The notes beneath the pieces are model-generated. The model did no database searches, was not told the origin of the DNA, and was given only the letters and a program-made list of their open reading frames with translations. The translations under genes were made by a program, and so were the position numbers. 64,000 nucleotides of DNA, from contig NZ_JACJSM010000020.1 in NCBI RefSeq assembly GCF_014698145.1, positions 37,348-101,347 of the forward strand. The letters are read 5' to 3'. The DNA is from Oscillatoria sp. FACHB-1406 (GTDB lineage Bacteria; Cyanobacteriota; Cyanobacteriia; Cyanobacteriales; Spirulinaceae). Of this stretch, positions 8,668 to 16,784 are shown piece after piece (within the stretch, counting starts at the first letter, position 1; each line of letters opens with the position of its first letter).

Positions 8668-9168
8668 TTACTGTGCCGGAACAGGACTTGTAGCTTCCGG
8701 TAAACCGATAAGGTCTTTGCCGGTCGTTTGGTTATTGTAGCCCTGAAAATCGCGGTAACGCGCTGCCTCTGTCTCGGGAACTTTAATTCCTTCAGGCGGG
8801 GGCGTTACCCAGTGAGCGCGATGTTGAGCATCGCGATAGTAAACGCGACCATTTTTAGAGAGGTAATATTGACCTTGCGGCCTCTGTTCCTGTTTATTTC
8901 GATGCTGGTTGTAGAGGTAGTAAAGCGCTGCTGCTCCTGCTAAAATTACGACTTTTTGAGTATTGCTCAATCCTTTTTTCGCTTGCGGTGAAGGACTGGG
9001 AGCGCGATTGGGTTCCACCCCTCCAGCGCGACTATCATCTACTGGAGGGGGTGGGGCAGAAGTTTGCTTGCTCGAACCGCAAGCACTCAACACCGGAAAG
9101 GTTAACAGCGTTGTCAGCAGTAATGCCATGAAGCGCGGTCTTCCGGGTTTGGATTTAATGATGTTCAT
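8668..9168 (-). CDS. Putative lipoprotein
   Basis: 166 residues. A basic N-terminus and hydrophobic stretch end in the lipobox LSAC (about residue 30), followed by a Pro/Ser-rich spacer (APPPPVDDSRAGG...). A second hydrophobic segment (VVILAGAAALYYLYN) and a C-terminal region with YYLSKNGRVYYRD and WVTPPPEGIKVP follow. The family resembles small cyanobacterial lipoproteins of unknown role. Membrane anchoring is well supported; function is not. Confidence 0.75.
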   Translation of the reverse strand: MNIIKSKPGRPRFMALLLTTLLTFPVLSACGSSKQTSAPPPPVDDSRAGGVEPNRAPSPSPQAKKGLSNTQKVVILAGAAALYYLYNQHRNKQEQRPQGQYYLSKNGRVYYRDAQHRAHWVTPPPEGIKVPETEAARYRDFQGYNNQTTGKDLIGLPEATSPVPAQ

Positions 9169-9502
9169 TGCCGTTCCAAATTTGTGGGACTACAAAAAAA
9201 GTGCGCTCCGACGAGGTTGAGTAACCCAAACTGCTGCCTACTGTTTTCAGAGTACATTGAGATTAGCGAACGCAATTATAACAGCAGGCTTTGCTCGGAA
9301 CTTACTACACCGCAGGTACGGATTCGATGTTTTTCAATTAAGAGAATTATCTCAAATCTAATCATGTCAAATTTTGATAATACTTGCTCATTCCTAGGGC
9401 ATAAATTAAGCCTGCTTTGATTTCAGTCTTCAGATATAGATGCCCTCACCACCGCCGACTTATAGCAGGCAGTGCAAAGGTTGCAGGAGCGCCAGTCGTC
9501 TT
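9169..9502. other. Intergenic region, nothing recognised
   Basis: 334 bp upstream of the lipoprotein gene and downstream of rppB. Short ORFs here lack ribosome binding sites and family features. No stem-loop with a T-tract stands out. Confidence 0.4.
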
Positions 9503-10744
9503 TTAAACTTGTAAACCTTGAGGCAGGCGAACGGTGAAACAACTACCAGAACCCAGTTGACTGGAAACTGAAATATTGCCCTGATGATTTTGGGCGATTG
9601 CTAGAGCGAGGGATAGTCCCAATCCCGAACCGCCTTGCCAATAAGAACGCGATGAATCGGCTCGCCACAGTCGCTCGAAAATTTTATCGAGATGTTCGGC
9701 TGCGATACCAACGCCGGTATCGATAATCTCGATTACAATCTCAAGATTTTCAACGGAACTCTTGATTTCAATTATACCGCCAGCAGAAGTATAATGAATG
9801 GCATTTTCGATTAAGTTTGCGAATAAACGCTGAAGTTGAGAGGCATCGCCGTGAAGAGAAGGAATTTTACCTAAGTTTGTTTTTAAAGTAATATTTTTAC
9901 TTTCTGCTTGAGGTTGATAGAGCGAGATTAAGGATGTTAAAAGAGTTGAGAGCTTGACGGGTTTCCAGTTACCGTTGGGAGTGCGATCGTTGCGGGCGAG
10001 GAAGAGCAAATCTTCGCTTAAACGGGTCATTTGTTCGGTTGCTGAAGCGATCGCGGTAAACTTTTCAGCATCGGCTTCTCGCATTCCTTGAGGATATTTA
10101 AGGGCAACCGCAGCGTTAGTTTTAATTGCCATTAAAGGACTGCGAAGTTCGTGGGAAGCATCAGCGGTAAATTGTTGGAGGCGTTGAAAACTTTCCTCAA
10201 TGGGCTGCATTGCTTGTCGCGTCAACCAAAATCCGCCTAAACTGCCTAGAATTAAAGCGCTGAAAATGCCGCCACTCAAACCTAAATCTAATTTGCGAAG
10301 GGTTTCATCGAGTTCTTCGAGGGATTGGGCGACTCTAATGTAACCGATTTCCTTTTCTTCGTCGCGCTCGACCATTATTAGCGTGACAGCGAGGAGGCGA
10401 TTTTCTCCATCTTGAATTTGGACGGTTTTATTGAGGGAAAAAGGCAAGGAAATCGAGAGTTTTCCTTGTTGGGCGAGGAAAGTTCCCTGTCGGTCGAACC
10501 ATTGTAAGGCGCGATCGCGCACGATGAATTCGGCAAGGGGAAAATCGCTTTCTAACGTCACTTTGTCCCCTTCGACTTCGGTGTTCGCTGCGATACTTTC
10601 GCCGACAACCCTGAGTTGTTCGCTCAACTGTTGGGTTAAGCTGCGAACGAAAACGATGCGAACCGCGATCGCAAAAATGCTCAGTAAGGAAAAGAGAACG
10701 AGGCTGTAAGAGAGCAACAGGCGGTTGCGAATTGTTTGAAACAT
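9503..10744 (-). CDS. rppB: Two-component sensor histidine kinase, RppB-like
   Basis: 413 residues. Two membrane segments (about 9-30 and 155-175) flank an extracytoplasmic domain of about 120 residues. Then come the dimerisation/H-box FTADASHELRSPLMAIK, N-box LIENAIHYT, G1 DTGVGIAAEHLDKIFERLWR and G2 GGSGLGLSLALAI. Its pairing with an RppA-like OmpR regulator, with only three bases between the genes, matches the cyanobacterial RppA/RppB (NrsR/NrsS) arrangement linked to redox or metal sensing. Which signal this copy senses cannot be read from the sequence; no metal-transport operon lies beside it. Confidence 0.85.
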   Translation of the reverse strand: MFQTIRNRLLLSYSLVLFSLLSIFAIAVRIVFVRSLTQQLSEQLRVVGESIAANTEVEGDKVTLESDFPLAEFIVRDRALQWFDRQGTFLAQQGKLSISLPFSLNKTVQIQDGENRLLAVTLIMVERDEEKEIGYIRVAQSLEELDETLRKLDLGLSGGIFSALILGSLGGFWLTRQAMQPIEESFQRLQQFTADASHELRSPLMAIKTNAAVALKYPQGMREADAEKFTAIASATEQMTRLSEDLLFLARNDRTPNGNWKPVKLSTLLTSLISLYQPQAESKNITLKTNLGKIPSLHGDASQLQRLFANLIENAIHYTSAGGIIEIKSSVENLEIVIEIIDTGVGIAAEHLDKIFERLWRADSSRSYWQGGSGLGLSLALAIAQNHQGNISVSSQLGSGSCFTVRLPQGLQV

Positions 10745-10747
10745 CCT

Positions 10748-11428
10748 TCAATCGCTCTCTATCTTCAAGCGGTAGCCCATTCCGTAAACCGTTTCGATTA
10801 ACTCCTTTGGGCTTCCCGCTGCGGTCAATTTTTTGCGTAAATTCGCGATATGAGTTTTTACCGTTCCTTCCCCAGAAGTGCGATCGAATTCCCAAAGTTT
10901 ATCCAAAATTGCCGATCGCGTTAAAACTCGTTGGGGATTTCTTAAAAAGTATTCGACAATCGCATACTCTGTCGGCGTTAAATCTAAGTTCATACCTCGA
11001 TAGCGGACTGCCAACGTTTGCGGATCGAGTTGCAGTCCGCCGTAACTCAAGATTTCCGGGCGAATCTCAGCGCTTCGACGCAATAAGGCTCGAATTCTCG
11101 CCGCTAGTTCGTCTAATTCAAAAGGTTTGACTAAATAATCGTCCGCTCCTGCATCCAATCCTAAAACTTTATCAGCCGTCGTATCCTTAGCGGTCAGCAT
11201 GATAATTAAAGCCGGAGATTGGGCGGCTCGCAAGCGCTGACACAGCGCAATCCCATCCAGTTTGGGCAACATTAAATCGAGAAGAATTAGATCGTACTCT
11301 GCGCCGAGGGCATAATCCCACCCTTGCAGTCCATCGCTCGCTAAATCGACCGCATGATTTTGATGTTTGAGGTCTTCGGCTAAGGGCTTAGCAATACGAT
11401 TGTCGTCTTCTACAATTAAAATCCTCAT
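10748..11428 (-). CDS. rppA: OmpR-family response regulator, RppA-like
   Basis: 226 residues. Receiver domain with acidic pocket EDD, phosphoacceptor Asp in LILLDLMLPKLDG and the lysine in YLVKPFELDEL. It is followed by an OmpR/PhoB winged helix (LDLTPTEYAIVEYFLRNP...VKTHIANLRKKL...YGMGYRL). It lies upstream of and is co-transcribed with the sensor kinase gene. It should bind DNA as a phosphorylated dimer; no target motif is evident in the 270 bp upstream. Confidence 0.92.
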   Translation of the reverse strand: MRILIVEDDNRIAKPLAEDLKHQNHAVDLASDGLQGWDYALGAEYDLILLDLMLPKLDGIALCQRLRAAQSPALIIMLTAKDTTADKVLGLDAGADDYLVKPFELDELAARIRALLRRSAEIRPEILSYGGLQLDPQTLAVRYRGMNLDLTPTEYAIVEYFLRNPQRVLTRSAILDKLWEFDRTSGEGTVKTHIANLRKKLTAAGSPKELIETVYGMGYRLKIESD

Positions 11429-11700
11429 GAATCGAGCTTTCTACAGATAAGACGCTAGCTCTAATGATTTTATCGTGCTAAAACCCCTCTAAAGTTGCAT
11501 TGCGCCAATAGACTCATCCCCCATCAGTCTTGCTTGACGATTTAAATTTACTGGTAGAAAATCCACCGAGCTAAGCATATTTTTTTACCCGGTGAATTCT
11601 CGTTGACAGCGATTCGAGCTTTGTCCTGAATGGGTGCATTGAAGGCAGTAAAGGGAAGATAACCCGATATTTTCTCAGTCCCCGCTCTTGCTGTGTCGCG

Positions 11701-13782
11701 ATGAATCCAGCCGCTCTTCCACCCGATGTTAACCTCCAAGCGTACCAACGCTTGCAACTGGCGCTGATGTTAGGATTGCGCCGACAAATTTCGATCGCGG
11801 TTTGCGATAACGTCCAATTGCGCGATCGCCTTGCAGAACGCTTGCAGAAAGATGTAGAAATTCCGCGCTTGCGCCCGCCGTTAGTCAGCTTGGAACTGAG
11901 CTTAGAAAATCCGGCGTTTTTGACGCAAATCGGACAGTGGCTCAAAGCTCATCCCGAATATCAAACCGCAAAAGTCCCGCCGACATTTCAAATGCTCGGC
12001 ATTGAAGGACTCACGCGACAACCAGCGAGCAACCAGCAGCGCTTTCTGCGCCACCTGCAAGCAATTGCGCGCTATCTGCCGCAATTAAATGTCAATTTGT
12101 TGTTGTGGCTGTCGCGTCCTTGGTTGAATACGGTGCGGCAGTCTGTGCCGGAGTTTTGGCGATGGCGCACGGGGGTGTTTGAGTTCTCGGGAGAGGTGAA
12201 TGTCCCGCCAACGGTAAGAGGGGCGCTCTCGGTTCTCAAGCAAAGCATTCAGATGCCAGAACGTTCGGAGCAGGAGCATTTTGAGATTGCGCTCCCACTC
12301 TCTCGGGAAGGCGACTTTCCGCTGATTCGTTTAGTCCGAAGCGCGCCGCCCGGAGTGCGGGAAGAAAAGGCGCGAGCGAAGGAACGCGAAGCGGTAGCGC
12401 TGCTCGTGAAAGAGTCAGAACGCCCCATTGAAGCGGCAAGCGTGGCAACGGCGGTACGAGTTGCGGCGACGGATGGGGGTAGTAACGGCAACAGCAACGG
12501 CAATGGCAATGGTAATGTTAATGTTAATAGTGCGCTCTTACCCTTGAGTTTGCGCGATATCGAACAATTGGAACGCGAGCAATCGGAATCGCCGGAAATT
12601 CTGGCGGCGGCGTATTTCGATTTGGGCGATCGCTATCGGGATGCGATCGCGCAGGGAGCGACGACGCTGGAAACGCTCAGTACCGCCATTCAAGCCTACG
12701 AACGCGGTTTGCAATGGTCGGATGATGAGTTTGCTTCCTTACCGGATATTCTCAACGATTTGGGCAATTTTTATTGGATGCGATCGCGCCATTGGCAGGA
12801 TTTACAGCCCGCCTTTGCCGATTTAGAACAATCGGTTCAATATTATCGCGATGCCCTCGAACGAGTCGGAGAACCCGAAACCGCGCCGCAACAGTATGCC
12901 AAAGTTCAAAATAATCTGGGCGCGGCTTATAGCGATTTGGCGCGCTACGGCGACAATACGGAGAATTTACAACGCGCGATCGCCGCTTACGAAGAGGCGG
13001 TGCTATACCGTCCGCGCGATCGCGATCCCCAAAAATACGCTTCTACGCAGAATAATTTGGGAGCCGCTTACTGGCATTTAGCGCAACATAAGAATAGTGC
13101 TGCGAATTTGCGCGCCGCGATCGCTGCCTACAATGAAGCATTAGCACAATACGATCCCGCTACTGCATCCATGCAATGGGCGATGATTCAAAATAATCTC
13201 GGTACGGCTTATTGGAATCTCGCGCAGCACGTCGAACCGGACGTTTTCTTGAAAAAGGCGATCGACTGCTATCAAGCTAGCTTGCAGTTTCGGACTTCGC
13301 AAGCCGCCCCTGCTGCCTGTGCCGCCACGCAAAATAATTTGGGGACGGCTTACTGGCATTTTAGTTTGACAGATGGCATTGATTCAGACCAACAAAAAGA
13401 CTATTTACATCGGGCAATTTCTGCTTACTCGATTGCGATTTCTATTGCAGAAGAATTAAGCCAGAAACAACCGCCGACTTTCGTTAATTTTGATTTAGTT
13501 TCAACTTATAATAACCTCGGTGCTGTCCGCCTTCAATTAGCGACAAATGAAGAATTTCACTTACCTGCTCCCTTACAGCAAGAGCAGCTAGAAGCCGCCT
13601 TGAAGGTCTATCTCAAAGCATTATCGATCGCAACTTTGCCCGGAGATGCCTACGAGATGTGTTTCAATGGCATTGTTAGAGCGGTGCGGATTTTCTATCA
13701 AACCGGAGGATTAGCCGCTCAAAACCGCGCTCTTGCTCTCATTCCTTCCCAGTTATTACCCTCACTTTTACCCCAGTTATAA
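11701..13782 (+). CDS. Tetratricopeptide-repeat protein
   Basis: 693 residues. The first 200 form a conserved N-terminal domain (MNPAALPPDVNLQAYQRLQLALMLG..., with FQMLGIEGLTRQPASNQQRF) that resembles part of NTPase-TPR proteins but shows no P-loop. A linker with a Gly/Asn run (GGSNGNSNGNGNGNVNVN) leads to at least five TPR-like units carrying repeated QNNLGAAYxxLA motifs, plus a C-terminal helical tail. TPR arrays bind protein partners; nothing shows which. The Gly/Asn run is encoded by GGCAAT/GGTAAT-type short repeats. Confidence 0.8.
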   Translation: MNPAALPPDVNLQAYQRLQLALMLGLRRQISIAVCDNVQLRDRLAERLQKDVEIPRLRPPLVSLELSLENPAFLTQIGQWLKAHPEYQTAKVPPTFQMLGIEGLTRQPASNQQRFLRHLQAIARYLPQLNVNLLLWLSRPWLNTVRQSVPEFWRWRTGVFEFSGEVNVPPTVRGALSVLKQSIQMPERSEQEHFEIALPLSREGDFPLIRLVRSAPPGVREEKARAKEREAVALLVKESERPIEAASVATAVRVAATDGGSNGNSNGNGNGNVNVNSALLPLSLRDIEQLEREQSESPEILAAAYFDLGDRYRDAIAQGATTLETLSTAIQAYERGLQWSDDEFASLPDILNDLGNFYWMRSRHWQDLQPAFADLEQSVQYYRDALERVGEPETAPQQYAKVQNNLGAAYSDLARYGDNTENLQRAIAAYEEAVLYRPRDRDPQKYASTQNNLGAAYWHLAQHKNSAANLRAAIAAYNEALAQYDPATASMQWAMIQNNLGTAYWNLAQHVEPDVFLKKAIDCYQASLQFRTSQAAPAACAATQNNLGTAYWHFSLTDGIDSDQQKDYLHRAISAYSIAISIAEELSQKQPPTFVNFDLVSTYNNLGAVRLQLATNEEFHLPAPLQQEQLEAALKVYLKALSIATLPGDAYEMCFNGIVRAVRIFYQTGGLAAQNRALALIPSQLLPSLLPQL

Positions 13783-13789
13783 GCTTGTA

Positions 13790-13978
13790 ATTCGTAGTTT
13801 TTAATTCGTAATTCGTAATTCGTAATTCGTAATTCAGAGTTCAGAGTTCGGAGTTCGGAGTTCGTAACTCACGCTTCATCACTCGTAATTCCCAATTCCC
13901 AATTCACCCTTCATCACTCATAATTCATAATTCATAATTCACGCTTCATCACTCATAATTCATAATTCATAATTTACT
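13790..13978. repeat. Long heptamer-type repeat array (ATTCGTA, ATTCATA and variants)
   Basis: About 190 bp made almost entirely of ATTCGTA, ATTCATA, AGTTCGG and CACTTCATC-like short units. It starts directly after the TPR gene and ends at the candidate Pho box of pstS. The same units recur at 35.73, 45.12, 48.49 and 54.67 kb. Confidence 0.85.
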
Positions 13979-13997
13979 TTTAACCTTCCGTTAAACT
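13979..13997 (+). promoter_or_regulatory. Candidate Pho box upstream of pstS
   Basis: TTTAACCT and GTTAAACT are separated by three bases, close to the cyanobacterial Pho-box design of 8-bp direct repeats with 3-bp spacing. It lies 91 bp before the pstS ATG. Only two of the usual three repeats are convincing, so this is a candidate for SphR/PhoB binding rather than a certain site. Confidence 0.5.
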
Positions 13998-14087
13998 AAA
14001 CGTGCTAACTTACCTGTGTTCGTGTCCTGCTGCCCCATTCATCATCTGTTGTTCCAAACTCTCAAAACGCGACAAGTAATATCGTTT

Positions 14088-15203
14088 ATGCTTTTTTTAA
14101 CACGCTCAAAACAAAAATTGTTTTTGGCTCCTGTCTTGACTGCAACATTGGCGCTCGCAGCCTGCGGTGGTGGGACGACAACGACAACCCAAAGTCCTGA
14201 CGCAGGTGGCAGTTCGGCAGAAAGTCCGGGTGCAACTCCTGTAGCGAAGGGCGGCGATGCTTCGGCTTCCTTAACGGGAGCGGGTGCAAGTTTCCCCGCG
14301 CCGCTTTATCAACGCTGGTTTGCCGACTACACGAAAGTAAACCCGAATGTCAAAGTTGCTTATCAATCTGTCGGCAGCGGTGCGGGCGTAGAACAATTTA
14401 CGAAGGGAACGGTAGACTTCGGCGCTAGCGATGTAGCGATGAAAGACGACGAAATCGCTAAAGTCCAAAAAGGAACCGTGTTATTGCCGATGACGGCGGG
14501 CAGTATCGTCCTCGGTTATAACTTAAAAGATATCCCCGACCTCAAGTTATCTCGCCAAGTTTACGCCGATATCTTACTCGGAAAAATCAAGAAATGGAAC
14601 GATCCGGCGATCGCGAAAATTAACGAAGGTGCTAAACTTCCCGATAAAGATATCACCGTTGTTTACCGTTCCGATGGTAGCGGGACGACGGGCGTATTTA
14701 CCAAGCACATGAGCGCGATTAGCGAAGAGTTTAAAACAAAAGTCGGCGATGGCAAAACCGTGCAATGGCCCGTCGGCATCGGTGCGAAAGGGAACGAAGG
14801 CGTAACCGCTCAAATTTTGCAAACAGACGGCGCGATCGGTTATGTTGAGTATGGCTACGCTAAGCAGCAAAACATTTCGGTTGCGAGTTTAGAAAATAAA
14901 GCCGGTAAATATATTAAACCGTCTGATGAGGCGGCGAAAGCGACCTTATCAGCTGTAGAACTTCCGGAAAACTTGCGTGCTTTCATTACCGATCCTGAAG
15001 GCGATTCTTCCTATCCAATTGTGACCTACACTTGGGTTATGGCTTATAAGAAATACGACGATCCGGCAAAGGCAAAAGCGATTAAGGAAGTTTTGAATTG
15101 GGCTTTAACTGACGGTCAAAAAGTCGCGCCGGAGTTGGGCTATATTGCTCTCCCCGATAACGTGGTGACGAAAACAAAAGCTGCTTTAGAGAGCATTCAA
15201 TAA
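14088..15203 (+). CDS. pstS: Phosphate ABC transporter substrate-binding protein (PstS)
   Basis: 371 residues from the ATG at 14088. Lipoprotein-type signal with lipobox LALAAC, then a Thr/Ser-rich linker. The mature domain shows PstS motifs: LTGAGASFPAPLYQRWF, YQSVGSGAGVEQF, DFGASDVAM, VYRSDGSGTTGVFTKH and a C-terminal YPIVTYTWV. It binds inorganic phosphate outside the inner membrane for the PstCAB importer. No pstC, pstA or pstB follows, so this is an isolated copy, ended by its own terminator. A candidate Pho box upstream suggests induction by phosphate starvation. Confidence 0.95.
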   Translation: MLFLTRSKQKLFLAPVLTATLALAACGGGTTTTTQSPDAGGSSAESPGATPVAKGGDASASLTGAGASFPAPLYQRWFADYTKVNPNVKVAYQSVGSGAGVEQFTKGTVDFGASDVAMKDDEIAKVQKGTVLLPMTAGSIVLGYNLKDIPDLKLSRQVYADILLGKIKKWNDPAIAKINEGAKLPDKDITVVYRSDGSGTTGVFTKHMSAISEEFKTKVGDGKTVQWPVGIGAKGNEGVTAQILQTDGAIGYVEYGYAKQQNISVASLENKAGKYIKPSDEAAKATLSAVELPENLRAFITDPEGDSSYPIVTYTWVMAYKKYDDPAKAKAIKEVLNWALTDGQKVAPELGYIALPDNVVTKTKAALESIQ

Positions 15204-15286
15204 ATTCCTATTCAAAGCTCCTCTGACTCGGTAGAGATCGAAAGGAGCAGGTTACTTTCAACTTTAGTTGAATTGCTCGTTGACTG

Positions 15287-15319
15287 CGGACAAAATTTTC
15301 ATTTTGTCCGTATTTTTTT
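15287..15319 (+). terminator. Rho-independent terminator of pstS
   Basis: Perfect 10-bp stem, CGGACAAAAT and ATTTTGTCCG around a TTTC loop, followed by TATTTTTTT, 83 bases past the pstS stop codon. Confidence 0.92.
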
Positions 15320-15619
15320 GGGTGAATTTAGAGGCTTCCTCAGTCAAGTTTCCCCAGGAGGTAAAACTCCGTGAAATCATTCCGTTATCAATTGTCCATT
15401 GTCCATTATCAATTATTCAATACGTTATCCATTGTCAATTATTGAGCAAACCCTAACGCTTTGTTACGCCTCGCCTCTCAGCCTGCAAGCTTTCACTCTA
15501 AGGTAATGTAAAGAAATGTTGCGATCGCGCGCGATCGCAAGAACTGCGAAATGACCGAATACCGCGCTAATGATAAGCTAACAAATGCACGAAAAAAGTT
15601 TATAAAAGGTGGAGTTAAT
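15320..15619. other. hemE upstream region with heptamer repeats and a double HIP1 palindrome
   Basis: 15382-15441 is a TTATCAA/TTGTCCA-type repeat array. 15519-15540 is a perfect palindrome built from two HIP1 cores sharing a CGCG centre (TTGCGATCGCG on each arm). The hemE ribosome binding site GGTGGAG lies at 15609-15615. No promoter can be assigned firmly. Confidence 0.55.
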
Positions 15620-16684
15620 ATGGCGGGGTTGACCCAGGAACCTCTATTGTTGCGAGTTGCGCGCGGCGAAACGGCCGATCGCCCTCCAGTCTGGATGATG
15701 CGTCAGGCGGGGCGGTATATGAAGGTGTATCGAGATTTACGCGATAAATATCCCAGTTTCCGGGAGCGCTCGGAAAACGCGGACTTAGCGATCGAGATTT
15801 CCTTGCAACCCTGGCGCGCCTTCCAACCGGACGGCGTAATCATGTTTTCCGATATCTTAACGCCCTTACCGGGACTGGGCATCCCGTTTGATATTGTGGA
15901 GAGTAAGGGGCCGATTATCGAGTCTCCGATTCGCACTCAAGAACAAATCGATCGCCTCCACGACTTCGATCCCGAAACCGACCTCCCTTTTATTAAAACG
16001 ATTTTACAAAGCCTACGCGCAGAAGTCGGAAACCAAGCCACGGTCTTGGGTTTCGTCGGTGCGCCTTGGACGCTAGCCGCCTACGTTGTCGAAGGAAAGA
16101 GTTCTAAGACGTACTCGGTTATCAAGCAGATGGCGTTCTCCCAACCGGAGCTACTGCATCAATTATTAAGCAAGTTTGCCGACGCGATCGCGAATTACGT
16201 GCGCTATCAAATCGATTGCGGCGCGCAAGTCGTACAGTTATTCGACTCCTGGGCGGGACAACTCTGCCCGCAAGACTACGAAACCTTCGCCCTGCCCTAC
16301 CAGCAACAAATCGTGCGGCAAGTGCGAGAAACTCACCCCGATACGCCGTTAATTCTGCTGATTTCCGGCAGTGCGGGCTTATTGGAACGAATGGGCAAAT
16401 CCGGAGTCGATATCATTAGCGTAGACTGGACGGTGGATATGGCAGAAGCGCGCCAGCGCTTGGGACGCAACATGAAAGTACAGGGGAATATGGATCCCGG
16501 CGTACTGTTCGGCTCCCAAGATTTTATCCGCGATCGCGTTCTCGATACCGTTCGCAAAGCCGGACGCAGCGGTCACATCATGAACCTCGGACATGGCGTT
16601 CTTCCGGGAACTCCCGAAGAAAACGTCGGTTTCTTCTTTGAAACCGCTAAACAGGTTGACAAATTGCTCGCCGTTCCCGTTTAA
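15620..16684 (+). CDS. hemE: Uroporphyrinogen decarboxylase (HemE)
   Basis: Decarboxylates uroporphyrinogen III to coproporphyrinogen III in haem and chlorophyll synthesis; cytosolic, cofactor-free. Signature motifs: [14 protein letters not shown] near the N-terminus, then [26 protein letters not shown] and [10 protein letters not shown], with [19 protein letters not shown] near the end. The ATG at 15620 is preferred over an upstream in-frame start at 15551 because GGTGGAG precedes it and the family begins about ten residues before RGE. From this start the protein has 354 residues, normal for the family. It is followed 100 bp later by an epimerase gene on the same strand. Confidence 0.97.
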   Translation: MAGLTQEPLLLRVARGETADRPPVWMMRQAGRYMKVYRDLRDKYPSFRERSENADLAIEISLQPWRAFQPDGVIMFSDILTPLPGLGIPFDIVESKGPIIESPIRTQEQIDRLHDFDPETDLPFIKTILQSLRAEVGNQATVLGFVGAPWTLAAYVVEGKSSKTYSVIKQMAFSQPELLHQLLSKFADAIANYVRYQIDCGAQVVQLFDSWAGQLCPQDYETFALPYQQQIVRQVRETHPDTPLILLISGSAGLLERMGKSGVDIISVDWTVDMAEARQRLGRNMKVQGNMDPGVLFGSQDFIRDRVLDTVRKAGRSGHIMNLGHGVLPGTPEENVGFFFETAKQVDKLLAVPV

Positions 16685-16784
16685 ATTAGGAAGTTAAAGA
16701 TTGGAGAGCGGCGATCGACCCGAGAAAAAATTATGACTCGGTTCATCTCCCTCTCCAATCTCCAATCTCAAACCAGAAATCCCT

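Noticed and set aside
9184..9420. 78-residue plus-strand frame between the lipoprotein gene and rppB
   Set aside because: No ribosome binding site, no family resemblance, and composition like non-coding DNA.
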